This document shows, in pieces, positions 1 to 8,653 of a stretch of 64,000 bases of DNA. Position numbers and translations under genes: made by a program. Location: NCBI RefSeq assembly GCF_009796745.1, contig NZ_CP047024.1, positions 124,001-188,000 on the forward strand, given 5' to 3'. Under the pieces are notes generated by a model. It was not told the DNA's origin and made no database searches. It worked only from the letters and a program-made list of their open reading frames with translations. Source of the stretch: Paraglaciecola sp. L1A13. Its GTDB lineage: Bacteria > Pseudomonadota > Gammaproteobacteria > Enterobacterales > Alteromonadaceae. The first letter of the stretch is position 1. Every line of letters starts with the position of its first letter.

Positions 1-1008
1 TACATTCCCACCGTAGGAAAAATGATCCCCTCGCCACTGGTGTGTATTGTTGTTCTTACCATCGCGTCACTAGCACTCGGCTTAGATATTCGCACAGTGG
101 GAGATATGGGAGAGTTACCAGACACCTTACCGATATTTTTGTGGCCTGATGTGCCGTTGAATGTAGAAACACTGATGATCATCTTACCTTATTCATTGGG
201 ACTTGCAGTGGTTGGTTTGCTTGAATCAATGATGACCGCGACGATTGTTGACGATCTTACCGACACGACCAGTGACGGTAATAAGGAATGTAGGGGTCAA
301 GGGATTGCGAATATCGGAGCGGGTCTTTTTGGCGGTATGGCGGGCTGTGCGATGATAGGGCAGTCAATTATTAATGTGAAATCTGGCGGTAGGGGAAGAT
401 TATCAACTTTTGTCGCTGGTTTAGTGCTGATTATTATGGTCGTCTTTCTTGATGATTGGGTGCAAAAAATCCCGATGGCAGCGCTCGTCGCCGTCATGAT
501 AATGGTCTCTATTGGTACGTTTTCTTGGTCATCCATCAAAGATTTACGTACCCACCCATTATCGTCGAGTATTGTTATGTTAAGTACCGTCATCGTTGTT
601 GTGGCCACACATAACCTGGCCATTGGGGTATTAATAGGCGTACTTTTGGCTACCTTGTTCTTCTCCAACAAAATCGGCCGCTTTATGGTAGTGAAATCGC
701 TATATAGCGAAGCTGACAATGTTCGAACATACGAAGTAGTCGGTCAGGTCTTTTTTGCCTCCGCGGAACAATTTGTTAATGCATTTGATTTTAAAGAAGT
801 CGCTGAAAAAGTAGTTATCGACCTTACTCACGCCCACTTTTGGGATATTACCGCTGTATCTTCATTGGATAAGGTGGTTATTAAATTCCGCCGGGAAGGA
901 GCTACCGTGAATATCGTTGGCATGAATCAAGCGACAGAAACGGTCGTCGATAAGTTTGGCGTGCACAATGACCCCAAAGAAGTTGAAAAACTGTTTGGCG
1001 GACATTAA
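1..1008 (+). CDS. SulP family anion transporter with STAS domain (5' end outside window)
   Basis: The reading frame is already open at base 1, so only the C-terminal 335 residues are present and the true start lies upstream. Hydrophobic helices run through roughly residue 230 of the visible part, with the SulP-like stretch GGMAGCAMIGQS followed by GGRGRLSTF. A cytoplasmic STAS domain follows (about residues 240-330; VVIDLTHAHFWDITAVSSLD, then FRREG and NIVGMN). SulP proteins carry sulfate, bicarbonate or other anions across the inner membrane; the substrate here cannot be told. It sits 10 bases before a tandem universal stress protein gene, suggesting one transcript and a possible regulatory partner. 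Confidence 0.9.
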   Translation, partial: YIPTVGKMIPSPLVCIVVLTIASLALGLDIRTVGDMGELPDTLPIFLWPDVPLNVETLMIILPYSLGLAVVGLLESMMTATIVDDLTDTTSDGNKECRGQGIANIGAGLFGGMAGCAMIGQSIINVKSGGRGRLSTFVAGLVLIIMVVFLDDWVQKIPMAALVAVMIMVSIGTFSWSSIKDLRTHPLSSSIVMLSTVIVVVATHNLAIGVLIGVLLATLFFSNKIGRFMVVKSLYSEADNVRTYEVVGQVFFASAEQFVNAFDFKEVAEKVVIDLTHAHFWDITAVSSLDKVVIKFRREGATVNIVGMNQATETVVDKFGVHNDPKEVEKLFGGH

Positions 1009-1018
1009 GGAGATAATG

Positions 1019-1870
1019 ATGAAAAGTATAATTACCTGTTTAGACGGCTCCGCTATTACTTCAGCAGTGACAACCGCTGCTGTTTGGGCATCGAAAAAAC
1101 TCAATAAACCTATTCTATTTTTACATACCTTAGCGAAAGAACAACAGCATGGTGCTGACGATTACACTGGTGCTATTGGTCTCGGTGCCCGTTCAGCCCT
1201 GCTTGAGGAAATGACAAAGCTAGATGAGCAACGCGGTAAAGTTGCCCTGCAGTTAGGCAAGCATTTACTTGATGACGCAGTGGAACAGGCACAAGTGGCA
1301 GGTGTTCAGAATGTCACCGCATTGCAAAGACATGGGGAGCTGGTAGATTCAATTGTCGATATGCAAGAGGATACGCGGCTTATTATTATCGGCCGTTGTG
1401 GTACGGGCCATACCGATGATGTCAGCGCTTTAGGGTCGAATATCGAAACCTTGCTGCGTAAGGCTGAAAATCCAGTATTGCTTATTCCTGAAGCATTCAA
1501 AGCGCCTGTTTCATTTATGATTGCTTATGACGGTCGAGAGGTCGCAGACAAAGCACTGCAAAGAATTATCGATGGTGGACTATTGCATGGTCTTCAATGT
1601 CATCTTGTTTCTGTGAAAAATAATGAAGCAAACTTGAAAGAAAAATTTACTTCAGCACAACAGAAATTAGAGGCAAAAGGATTTGATGTCATTGCGTCTT
1701 ATATCGAAGGTAATATTCATGACTCATTAATGGCATACCAGAAGACCAATCAAATTGAACTCACTGTAATGGGGGCTTTCGGGCATTCCAAACTTCGGCA
1801 GTTTTTTGTAGGTAGCAATACTATGAAAATGCTTGAGCACAGCAAAATACCATTGATAGTATTGCGCTAA
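1019..1870 (+). CDS. Tandem-domain universal stress protein (UspA family)
   Basis: A 283-residue protein with two Usp domains, about 1-145 and 150-283. The second domain ends with the nucleotide-binding pattern G-x2-G-x9-G-S (GAFGHSKLRQFFVGS); the first has a looser version (GRCGTGHTDD, then LGSN), so nucleotide binding is clearest for the C-terminal half. Two adjacent ATG codons (1016 and 1019) follow the AAGGAG at 1007-1012; 1019 gives the better six-base spacing. An in-frame extension upstream to 956 would overlap the transporter and is not favoured. The gene is placed directly behind the SulP transporter, so it may respond to or modulate that transporter. The stop codon is immediately followed by a strongly structured stretch. 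Confidence 0.9.
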   Translation: MKSIITCLDGSAITSAVTTAAVWASKKLNKPILFLHTLAKEQQHGADDYTGAIGLGARSALLEEMTKLDEQRGKVALQLGKHLLDDAVEQAQVAGVQNVTALQRHGELVDSIVDMQEDTRLIIIGRCGTGHTDDVSALGSNIETLLRKAENPVLLIPEAFKAPVSFMIAYDGREVADKALQRIIDGGLLHGLQCHLVSVKNNEANLKEKFTSAQQKLEAKGFDVIASYIEGNIHDSLMAYQKTNQIELTVMGAFGHSKLRQFFVGSNTMKMLEHSKIPLIVLR

Positions 1871-2037
1871 GGGACGAAAATTAGCTAGTGGAATCAAGTA
1901 GGACTTACTACAAGATTGAAGGAGGATAATTTTTCCAGACGATATTGACGTAAGTCCTCAGTCCCCCTAGTTGCAAAATAGAGCCTACGAGTGGCTCTCG
2001 GCAATAAACGTACTAGAGATTGAATTAGCCTCGTCCC
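1871..2037 (+). ncRNA. Candidate structured RNA, three-way junction
   Basis: No credible reading frame lies here, but nested inverted repeats do. An outer stem GGGACGA (1871-1877) pairs with TCGTCCC (2031-2037), and an inner closing stem CTAGT (1885-1889) pairs with ACTAG (2012-2016). Within it are two hairpins: a perfect 9-bp AGGACTTAC (1900-1908) with GTAAGTCCT (1950-1958), and AGAGCC (1980-1985) with GGCTCT (1993-1998) closing a 7-base loop. Together they form a three-way junction. It begins at the base after the stress-protein stop codon, so it may be a 3' UTR element or a separate RNA. It did not match any RNA family I know (not 6S, SRP RNA, RNase P or tmRNA). Strand is assumed; the helices would also form on the other strand. 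Confidence 0.35.
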
Positions 2038-2081
2038 TGAAATCGGGTGGGGTTACGACGTATGTATGGCCCCGGGTAATG

Positions 2082-2135
2082 CATGAGTGTTTAGCTTGAT
2101 ACAGCTAGGCTACACATGACTCGCTTTAGCTTGAT
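2082..2135. repeat. Imperfect direct repeat between candidate RNA and tRNA-Phe
   Basis: Two copies of the pattern CATGA, a few variable bases, then TTTAGCTTGAT occur at 2082-2100 and 2115-2135. The shared 11-mer TTTAGCTTGAT is exact and the copies are 35 bases apart. The first copy can also fold on itself through TAGCT and AGCTA at 2092-2107. Nothing links it to a known element. Confidence 0.4.
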
Positions 2136-2174
2136 TCTGAGCGGTATTTTATAGAATGAGACATCAAAAACAAA

Positions 2175-2203
2175 AAAGCCTCAACGGGTAACGTTGAGGC
2201 TTT
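2175..2203 (-). terminator. Rho-independent terminator after tRNA-Phe, works both ways
   Basis: AAAGCCTCAACG at 2175-2186 pairs with CGTTGAGGCTTT at 2192-2203 around a five-base loop. On the minus strand the stem is followed by a run of T, ten bases downstream of the tRNA-Phe 3' end. On the plus strand it is followed by TTTCTTT, so it could also end transcripts coming from the stress-protein gene and the candidate RNA. Confidence 0.85.
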
Positions 2204-2212
2204 CTTTAATAA

Positions 2213-2288
2213 TGGTGCCCGGAGGCGGAATCGAACCACCGACACGAGGATTTTCAATCCTCTGCTCTACCGACTGAGCTATCCGGGC
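2213..2288 (-). tRNA. tRNA-Phe (anticodon GAA)
   Basis: A 76-base tRNA on the minus strand with an encoded CCA end. The acceptor stem is GCCCGGA/TCCGGGC. The D-arm contains AGCTCAGTCGGTAGAGC, the anticodon arm GAGGATTGAAAATCCTC holds GAA, and the T-arm is GGTTCGATTCC. All cloverleaf parts are intact. A strong promoter lies upstream and a terminator follows. Confidence 0.98.
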
Positions 2289-2335
2289 AAATCTGTTAAC
2301 TTGGCTGGCTTGTGCCTGCTTCGTTGTGGGTGCGT

Positions 2336-2364
2336 ATTAAACGGATTCTCGGCATTCAAGTCAA
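2336..2364 (-). promoter_or_regulatory. Promoter of tRNA-Phe
   Basis: Read on the minus strand: TTGACT (2364-2359), a 17-base spacer and TTTAAT (2341-2336). The -10 box is followed by a GC-rich discriminator (ACGCACCC), typical of stable-RNA promoters under stringent control. Spacing and position suit tRNA-Phe, about 48 bases upstream of the mature end. Confidence 0.7.
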
Positions 2365-2465
2365 CTACTTTATGCAAATTATTTACGCTTTTAGGTCTGT
2401 TTGCATGAAAAATATACTGAGCTGCTTATGTTATGCACAATTACTGTGAATCTAGGTCTAACTTC

Positions 2466-2738
2466 CTAAGCTTTTGGGGGAACGTAACCTTCAATATCAG
2501 GCTCTTTTCCTTCAAATAAATAAGCTTGCATCTGCGTTTCGAGAAAAGAACGTGCGCTTGGCTCCATCATATTCAATTTTTTTTCATTTATCAGCATGGT
2601 TTGCTTCTTCTGCCAACCTGCCCATGCTTCTTTGGAAATATTATCGAATATTCTTTTACCTAGTTCACCTGGGTAAAGTTGAAAGTCTAAGCCGTCTGCT
2701 TCTTTCTTTAAGTGCTGGCAAAATACCGTTCTGCTCAT
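2466..2738 (-). CDS. yggX: YggX family protein, probable Fe(II) trafficking and oxidative protection
   Basis: A 90-residue protein with the YggX signature: [19 protein letters not shown] with the conserved Cys7, then YPGELGKRI, and an acidic C-terminus. Family members are small cytoplasmic proteins that protect iron-sulfur clusters from oxidation. In many gammaproteobacteria yggX directly follows mutY, whose product carries a 4Fe-4S cluster. Here the same order and strand are kept but about 630 bases separate them. Length is normal for the family. Confidence 0.93.
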   Translation of the reverse strand: MSRTVFCQHLKKEADGLDFQLYPGELGKRIFDNISKEAWAGWQKKQTMLINEKKLNMMEPSARSFLETQMQAYLFEGKEPDIEGYVPPKA

Positions 2739-2838
2739 ACTAATCCTCGTATTGTCAGTGAAAGGCCAGTGTGCACTAGCCTCGTTTTGTACATTCTAGC
2801 AAATTCATCGCCTTGAGGGAGAGATTGTACTCTACCCA

Positions 2839-2961
2839 TTAGCGCACAGAGCAGCTTTCTTTTATCCGAAAAAACTGACCGACGATTATTGCACCTAAAA
2901 AATAAAACAACACAGGTGCCATTGTGACGCACATCAAAGGTAAAAATTGGGGATCGATCAT
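2839..2961 (-). CDS. Possible 40-residue single-span membrane protein
   Basis: The ORF begins ATG at 2961 and encodes [20 protein letters not shown] followed by more hydrophobic residues (FLGAIIVGQFF) and a basic tail (RIKESCSVR), the profile of a one-pass membrane microprotein. Its ATG overlaps the stop of another small hydrophobic frame by the four bases ATGA, an arrangement usual for coupled genes. I do not recognise the family. It lies between mutY and yggX on their strand. Coding status is uncertain because the frame is short and no strong ribosome site is visible. Confidence 0.3.
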   Translation of the reverse strand: MIDPQFLPLMCVTMAPVLFYFLGAIIVGQFFRIKESCSVR

Positions 2962-3041
2962 GGCGTTTCCTTATGAGAGCGATCTCCCGCTAGTTTGTAC
3001 ACCAAAACAAAAAATAAAGGAACGAAGAACACAGCCAGCAC
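2958..3041 (-). CDS. Possible 27-residue hydrophobic microprotein, GTG start
   Basis: The frame reads [20 protein letters not shown] and then a polar tail ending SHKETP. It is bounded upstream by an in-frame TAG, so the first available start is GTG at 3041, or the frame is a broken piece of a longer gene. A neighbouring frame upstream starts ATG (MTVILVV) and would join this one after a frameshift. The hydrophobic core followed by a charged end looks like a small membrane subunit. Overlaps the next ORF by ATGA. Confidence 0.22.
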   Translation of the reverse strand: MLAVFFVPLFFVLVYKLAGDRSHKETP

Positions 3042-3369
3042 AAACCACTAATATGACCGTCATGGGAATACTCCAATTTTCGTAAAGTGCGGCTAAACAT
3101 AGAAAAACAATAAGAGTTTTTAATGCGAATGGAGCGCGCATACCGTCAAGCCATTAAATGTGGCCAGTTATTCCCAGACGTTGATATTAAACTCGTTGCG
3201 GTAACGGAAAATGTTTATTTTACAGGGATTATTAGCAGTTGGTTACTTAATCCCACGAGTTTTGCTCTGAGCGAACGTGCTGCTGTGTTAGTGGATAACT
3301 TTTTATATATGCTAATTAATAGTCCCTTTTTGCGCATAGCTAAAATGGACTAGTATGTTCGGTTCGACA
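3042..3369. other. Gap between mutY and the small ORFs; one weak plus-strand ORF
   Basis: The minus strand is full of stops here. The plus strand has an open frame from 3123 to 3353 (76 codons, starting [17 protein letters not shown], with a hydrophobic stretch VLVDNFLYMLINSPFL near its end). It has only a weak purine-rich stretch before the start and no recognised relatives. It may be a small orphan gene or chance. No terminator for mutY is visible. Confidence 0.3.
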
Positions 3370-4434
3370 TTAAAGCTGCGTTTTACACACTGAAAGTAAC
3401 TTTTTGGTTGGTGCAGCCAGACCGACATTTGGCGGGGATAGCAAGTCGTACCACATTTGCTGCGCCTCGTTTATCTTGTTCGTCACGGGTGTTTCAAGTT
3501 GTAATATCACCGGTTGAATGTCCAAATGAAAATGACTGAACGTATGGCGAAATGGCGCTAAGGTGATGGTTGAATAATTGGCCAATGCGAGTTCTTGGGC
3601 GCGTATGTTTACTGTGTCAATTGAATCCGCCTCATAAAACCCCCATAAACCACCCCATAAACCGCTGGGCGGACGCTGATAAATGAGTATTTGCGATTGC
3701 CACATGGGGATCAACATCACTGTGCTTTTGACCGGTATGGTCGTTTTAGGTTTTTTCGACGGTAAAGCACTCTGACGACCTTGTGCAAAAGCTAAGCAGT
3801 CTTGTTGCAAAGGGCAACTATCGCATTTGGGCTTGCTGCGTGTGCATATAGTGGCGCCCATATCCATCATGGCTTGGGTGTAATCATCTGTGCGCAGTTC
3901 AGGGGTAAGTGAGTCAGCGTATTGCCACAAAATTTGCTCAATATTCTTTTTACCGGGCCAACCGTCCACTGCAAAATAGCGGGCTAAAACGCGTTTTACA
4001 TTACCGTCTAAAATACTGTGATGTTGCCCACAAGCCAATGATAATACAGCACCGGCAGTTGAACGGCCTATTCCAGGCAACGAGATAACGTCATCAATAA
4101 CAGGGGGGAAAGCCCCATTGAAATTATCACGGATCATTTGTGCGGCTTTTTGCAGATTTCTAGCCCGTGCGTAATAACCTAACCCGGTCCAGTGGTGCAG
4201 CACTTCATCTTGAGGGGCGTTAGCCAGGCTTAAAATATTGGGAAAGCGCTGCATAAATTTCTGGTAGTAGGGGATCACGGTTTTAACTTGGGTCTGCTGC
4301 AACATAATTTCGGAAACCCACACGGAATATGGGTTTTTATCTTGCTGCCATGGTAAGTCTTTGCGACCATGGTTATCAAACCAAGCCAGAATTCGGTTTG
4401 CAAAAGTTGATGTTAGCTGAGACTGAGATTGCAC
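3370..4434 (-). CDS. mutY: A/G-specific adenine DNA glycosylase
   Basis: MutY removes adenine mispaired with 8-oxoguanine or guanine in the GO repair system. The 354-residue product has the catalytic Glu42 in [10 protein letters not shown], the helix-hairpin-helix [12 protein letters not shown] (119-130) and the catalytic Asp143 in ILDGNVKR. The 4Fe-4S cluster Cys residues are 197, 204, 207 and 213 (C-x6-C-x2-C-x5-C), and a C-terminal NUDIX-like 8-oxoG recognition domain starts at about 230. Alignment with the E. coli N-terminus (HGRKDLPWQ) supports the GTG start at 4434. It is transcribed towards yggX. Confidence 0.97.
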   Translation of the reverse strand: MQSQSQLTSTFANRILAWFDNHGRKDLPWQQDKNPYSVWVSEIMLQQTQVKTVIPYYQKFMQRFPNILSLANAPQDEVLHHWTGLGYYARARNLQKAAQMIRDNFNGAFPPVIDDVISLPGIGRSTAGAVLSLACGQHHSILDGNVKRVLARYFAVDGWPGKKNIEQILWQYADSLTPELRTDDYTQAMMDMGATICTRSKPKCDSCPLQQDCLAFAQGRQSALPSKKPKTTIPVKSTVMLIPMWQSQILIYQRPPSGLWGGLWGFYEADSIDTVNIRAQELALANYSTITLAPFRHTFSHFHLDIQPVILQLETPVTNKINEAQQMWYDLLSPPNVGLAAPTKKLLSVCKTQL

Positions 4435-4509
4435 GGGTGGTATACTGCTTCTGCGCTGTAAAATAATAGCGTGATCATACCTTAATTATCGATAAATGGT
4501 TCACTTGAA

Positions 4510-5241
4510 ATGACAAAGACTAGCCTCGCACCTACATTATTTATTCCCCTAGAACAGCCTGTAATTTTTTACCCTGGTACTTTGTGCGACGAACGTGTTT
4601 TCATGCCTTGTTGGCAAGCTATGAACATACCTAAGCGCGCGTTTGTGCCTTTACAATGGGCTGAAACGCTAGAGCAGATGCTTGCACTGAGTGGCGACAG
4701 ATTGGATTATTTTGACGAACCCGCACATTTAGTTGGTTTTTCGATGGGTGGTTATGTGGCAGCGTTAACTGCTTTGCAGCAGCCCAGCAAAGTTGCATCG
4801 CTAACTCTTATTGGCAGTTATCCAGGTCAGTTTGATGAACAAGAACGCCAAGCCCGTAAATCGATCATTGAAACCATTCAAAGTAAAAAGTATCAAGGAA
4901 TGAGCGATGCTCGCATGCAAAAATTTGTTTTCTCGCTTGATAACGTTCAAGTGCTACATGCCATAAAGGCCATGGAGAGCGATTTAGGTCCTAGCGTATT
5001 GGCAACCCAGATGAGTGCGTTAAGTGATCGAGAGGACCTAACAGCACGTCTTGCTACCGCACCTTTTAAAGTGCATTTACTGGTGGGTGAGCAAGACCAA
5101 ATAGCGCCTCCAGATAAAATATCCAGCTTGAGTAACCAGATAGTTAATAGCCAACTGCATATTTTTGATAATGCTGCTCATATGTTACCTCTTGAACAGC
5201 CTGTTGCACTTGCCAACTATTTTGTTGAAAATTTCAGCTAA
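4510..5241 (+). CDS. Alpha/beta hydrolase
   Basis: A 243-residue soluble protein with the alpha/beta-hydrolase fold. The nucleophile elbow is GFSMGG (Ser78), a candidate acid lies in VGEQDQIAPPDK near residue 195, and the histidine is in AAHMLPLEQP near 222. An oxyanion-type YPGTLCDERVF segment sits near residue 21. There is no signal peptide. Substrate unknown; the family includes esterases, lactonases and C-C hydrolases. It is divergent from mutY, with a 75-base gap. Confidence 0.8.
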   Translation: MTKTSLAPTLFIPLEQPVIFYPGTLCDERVFMPCWQAMNIPKRAFVPLQWAETLEQMLALSGDRLDYFDEPAHLVGFSMGGYVAALTALQQPSKVASLTLIGSYPGQFDEQERQARKSIIETIQSKKYQGMSDARMQKFVFSLDNVQVLHAIKAMESDLGPSVLATQMSALSDREDLTARLATAPFKVHLLVGEQDQIAPPDKISSLSNQIVNSQLHIFDNAAHMLPLEQPVALANYFVENFS

Positions 5242-5321
5242 TTTATCTTTATAGCCTTGCAATACCTGTTCTGGGCGGCATAATGCGCGGCTGCTAAGTA
5301 CAGCGAGATATGAGAAGAGCC

Positions 5322-6041
5322 ATGAGCCAATTTAAAACCCAAGAAGAAGCCGCCGAATCCGGCGTTTATATCCGTAAGATCCAGAGCTTTGTTAAGCGCG
5401 AAGGTCGTTTAACAAAAGGCCAAGAGAAGGCCATTCAAAGCAATTGGGAAACCTTGGGCTTAGAGCACAAATCAGGTTTACTGAATATGGAAGACGTATT
5501 CGGTCGTACTGCACCTGTGGTCTTAGAAATTGGTTTTGGTATGGGTAAATCTTTAGTCACTATGGCTAAAAATGAACCAGATAAAGATTTTATTGGTATC
5601 GAAGTTCATCGCCCAGGTATCGGCGCATGTTTGGCCGATGCCGAAGAGCAAGGCGTGACTAATTTACGCGTTTACGAGCACGATGCGGTTGAGGTGTTAG
5701 CGAATTGTATCCCTGATGGCAGTTTAAGCCGTATGCAATTGTTTTTTCCTGATCCATGGCATAAAAAACGCCATCATAAACGCCGTATCGTACAGCCTGA
5801 ATTTGTAGAAAAATTGCGTAAAAAACTAGCGTTGGGAGGTGTTTTTCATATGGCCACCGACTGGGAAAATTATGCCGAGCATATGCTCGACATTATGTCT
5901 GTTGCGCCAGGTTATAAAAATTTATCCTCCACCAATGATTATGTGCCACGTCCAGAGCAACGCCCGCTGACTAAATTTGAACAACGTGGACATCGCCTAG
6001 GTCACGGAGTTTGGGATCTAATGTTCGAGAGAGACGCCTAA
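5322..6041 (+). CDS. trmB: tRNA (guanine-N7-)-methyltransferase
   Basis: TrmB forms m7G46 in tRNA using S-adenosylmethionine. Visible family blocks are [20 protein letters not shown] at the N-terminus, the SAM site [10 protein letters not shown], and [20 protein letters not shown], which is nearly diagnostic. The frame is open from an ATG at 5310, but 5322 follows AGAAGAG and gives a normal TrmB start ([10 protein letters not shown]); neither site is strong. Its stop overlaps the start of the next methyltransferase gene by one base, so the two are probably cotranscribed. Confidence 0.95.
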   Translation: MSQFKTQEEAAESGVYIRKIQSFVKREGRLTKGQEKAIQSNWETLGLEHKSGLLNMEDVFGRTAPVVLEIGFGMGKSLVTMAKNEPDKDFIGIEVHRPGIGACLADAEEQGVTNLRVYEHDAVEVLANCIPDGSLSRMQLFFPDPWHKKRHHKRRIVQPEFVEKLRKKLALGGVFHMATDWENYAEHMLDIMSVAPGYKNLSSTNDYVPRPEQRPLTKFEQRGHRLGHGVWDLMFERDA

Positions 6042-7066
6042 TGTTAACACCAGCAAGCCAAGTTTTATTACGCAGTGCCGAGCTACTCGCTCAAGGTAAG
6101 TGGTTAATCGTTAATCCAACTGATGGGTATGTCTTCTCAGAATTGGATAATTCTGACGTACATGGTTTTCATCAGTTCTTTGATGTTTTCGAGCAAAGTG
6201 TTGCACTTGCCAACGGGCGCGAAACACAGCATCAATTTGTAGCTGCCTATAACAGCGATGCCCAATTCGATGGCGCGGTGCTGTACTTACCTAAAGCCAA
6301 AGCCCATGGTCAAATGTTATTGGCTAACATTGCAGCATGTTTGAAACCTGGTGCGACATTATTGGTGGTAGGGGAAAATAAAGGCGGTATTAAAAGCGCC
6401 GCGAAACTGTTAACACCATACTCAGATAGTGTGAATAAAATAGATACTGCCCGTCACTGCGCAATGTTTGCCGCTGTTATTGATAAACCCGTGGCAGCGT
6501 TCGATATTACTCAGTGGCAGAGCATTTCTGAGCATAAAGTCGCCGAAATAACCTTTAAGGTATGTTCACTTCCCGGGGTGTTTAGCCATGGCGAATTGGA
6601 CTTAGGCACAGAGTTGTTGCTGACCAGCATTGACCGAGTTGTATCTGGACGTGTATTAGATTTCGCTTGCGGTGCCGGTATTATTGGCTGTTTTGTTGGG
6701 CTCAAAAATCCTAAGTGCCAAGTGGTCATGAGCGACGTGAGTGCACTGGCAATTTATTGTTCACAGCAAAGCGCTAAGCTGAATGAACTGAATGCCTATA
6801 TCATACCTTCTAATGGTTTACGTTCCTTATCGGGTAAGTTCGCTCAGGTCTTCACCAACCCTCCATTTCACACGGGTATTAAAACAGATTACTCAGTTAC
6901 TGAGAATTTTATGCAGCAGTTGAAAGGTAATTTACAAGATAACGGAACGTTAATCTTGGTAGCAAATAAGTTTTTACGCTACGCCGAAGAGCTTGAAAAA
7001 CAGTTTAAGTCTGTGCGCGCACTGGCAGAAACAAGCAAATTTAGTGTTTATTGTTGTCGTCGTTGA
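6041..7066 (+). CDS. rsmC: 16S rRNA (guanine(1207)-N2)-methyltransferase
   Basis: A 341-residue protein with the two-domain RsmC layout: a degenerate N-terminal methyltransferase-like half and a catalytic C-terminal half. The latter has the SAM motif LDFACGAGIIGCFVG and the N2-guanine motif TNPPFHTG, which defines the active site of RsmC/RlmG enzymes. The start at 6041 overlaps the trmB stop as TAATG; the in-frame ATG at 6011 would lie inside trmB. It modifies G1207 in the 30S subunit. Confidence 0.92.
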   Translation: MLTPASQVLLRSAELLAQGKWLIVNPTDGYVFSELDNSDVHGFHQFFDVFEQSVALANGRETQHQFVAAYNSDAQFDGAVLYLPKAKAHGQMLLANIAACLKPGATLLVVGENKGGIKSAAKLLTPYSDSVNKIDTARHCAMFAAVIDKPVAAFDITQWQSISEHKVAEITFKVCSLPGVFSHGELDLGTELLLTSIDRVVSGRVLDFACGAGIIGCFVGLKNPKCQVVMSDVSALAIYCSQQSAKLNELNAYIIPSNGLRSLSGKFAQVFTNPPFHTGIKTDYSVTENFMQQLKGNLQDNGTLILVANKFLRYAEELEKQFKSVRALAETSKFSVYCCRR

Positions 7067-7183
7067 ATAAAGTTATATTAGTGTGCTTGTAAAGATATAT
7101 ATGTTTTAAAGTCCACGTTAATCAGTATCGCTATGATTTTCCAATAGGGCAATGAATCGAAAATCCAATGGGGTATAGTGTTA

Positions 7184-8614
7184 ATGAAAATATTATTCGT
7201 TGTATCAGAGGTTGAAGATCTGGTTAAGACGGGCGGGCTAGCTGACGTAGCCAAAGCATTGCCCATCGCTTTGCAAGAAATGGGTCATGAAGTGTGTATC
7301 GTTATGCCTTATTACAAAACACTTGCCGAACAACACCCAGGGGAAAATTGGGCTGAGCCACAGGTGCTATTTGCCAGCGATAAACCCTACAATTTCAGTA
7401 TAAAGCGCTTACAAGTTGGCAATGTACCCGTTTTTGCCTTGGATTATCCTGAGTACTTTGGCCGAGACGGTTTATATTCAGATAACTACCACGCATACTC
7501 AGACAACGCTGAACGGTTTGCCTTTTTTGCTCAAGGCGCGCTACAAGTGGCTAAAGCGGTAGATTTTCAGCCAGACATAGTGCATTGCAACGACTGGCAC
7601 ACAGCGTTAACACCTTATTTTATGAGTATTGATGACAGTGACTTCTTCAATCGCAGTCGCAGCATTTTCACCATTCATAATGGCGCATACCAAGGCACAC
7701 ATCGATTCTCGGATATTCCGTTTTTACAACCTCATTACTTACTGCATTCACAATTAGACGGTGATGCATTGAATTTTGTTCGCATGGGTATTCGCTACGC
7801 TCATAAAATTAATGCTGTTAGCCCTAATTACGCCCAAGAGTTGTTATCGCCGTTGGGCTCACATCATCTGTACCACGAGTTTCAGCAGCGCCGTAGTGAT
7901 CTAAGCGGCATACTCAATGGCTGCGATTACAGTCAGTGGGATCCCATCAATGACCCACATATTATTCAGACGTATACGGCTGACGATATGAGCGGCAAAG
8001 CTAGCTGCAAAATCGACTTACAAAAAGAAGCTAACGTACCTGAAGATTTATCTATACCGCTGATTGGCATGGTTTGCCGGCTGACTGAGCAAAAAGGCTT
8101 TGGTTATATTTTGCCAATGCTTGAGCAGCTTATGCAGCACAATGTGCAGTTGGTTATTATTGGTACCGGCGATCCACAAATAAGTCGCACGTTACGAGAT
8201 GTAGCAGAACGTTACCCGAGTAAGTTTGCGTTTATTGAGGCATTTAGTGTACAAAAAGCACATATGCTAGAGGCGGGAAGCGACTTCTTCTTAATGCCGT
8301 CACTGTTCGAGCCATGCGGGCTTAATCAAATGTATAGCTTGGCTTTTGGTACCTTACCAATCGTGCGCGGTGTCGGTGGTTTAAAAGATACTGTTATCGA
8401 TTTAGCCGATGCACCAGAGCACGCCACCGGTTTTGTGTTTGAACAGCCTGACAGTCAAGCGCTGCTGGCCTGTATTCATCGAGCACTATTGTTCTATCAC
8501 GAATACCCCGATAAATTCAAAGCGACGCAAACCCGTGCTATGCACAGCCGGTTTACCTGGCACCAAGCGGCTGAACAATATTTGGCACTTTACCATGCAG
8601 CAATCGGTGGATAG
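7184..8614 (+). CDS. glgA: Glycogen synthase (ADP-glucose type)
   Basis: A GT5 glycosyltransferase that elongates alpha-1,4-glucan from ADP-glucose. The N-terminal KTGGLADV motif binds ADP-glucose. Further blocks are HCNDWHTALTP, NGCDYSQWDP and the C-terminal EPCGLNQMYSLAFGTLPIVR with the catalytic-site glutamate. The 476-residue length is standard. A GTG at 7178 is also in frame, but ATG 7184 matches the conserved MKILFVVSEVEDLVKTGGL start. The usual partners glgC, glgB and glgP are absent from this neighbourhood, so it is a stand-alone locus. Confidence 0.95.
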   Translation: MKILFVVSEVEDLVKTGGLADVAKALPIALQEMGHEVCIVMPYYKTLAEQHPGENWAEPQVLFASDKPYNFSIKRLQVGNVPVFALDYPEYFGRDGLYSDNYHAYSDNAERFAFFAQGALQVAKAVDFQPDIVHCNDWHTALTPYFMSIDDSDFFNRSRSIFTIHNGAYQGTHRFSDIPFLQPHYLLHSQLDGDALNFVRMGIRYAHKINAVSPNYAQELLSPLGSHHLYHEFQQRRSDLSGILNGCDYSQWDPINDPHIIQTYTADDMSGKASCKIDLQKEANVPEDLSIPLIGMVCRLTEQKGFGYILPMLEQLMQHNVQLVIIGTGDPQISRTLRDVAERYPSKFAFIEAFSVQKAHMLEAGSDFFLMPSLFEPCGLNQMYSLAFGTLPIVRGVGGLKDTVIDLADAPEHATGFVFEQPDSQALLACIHRALLFYHEYPDKFKATQTRAMHSRFTWHQAAEQYLALYHAAIGG

Positions 8615-8653
8615 TGCTAACGGGTGTCGTCTTGCCGATTCTAGTAGGGGGAA

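Noticed and set aside
1871..2037. Retron-like ncRNA, suggested by inverted repeats at the ends
   Set aside because: No reverse transcriptase gene is in or near the region, and the hairpins do not show an msr/msd layout.
2474..2743. Plus-strand frame over yggX
   Set aside because: It mirrors the clear yggX gene and has no recognisable product.
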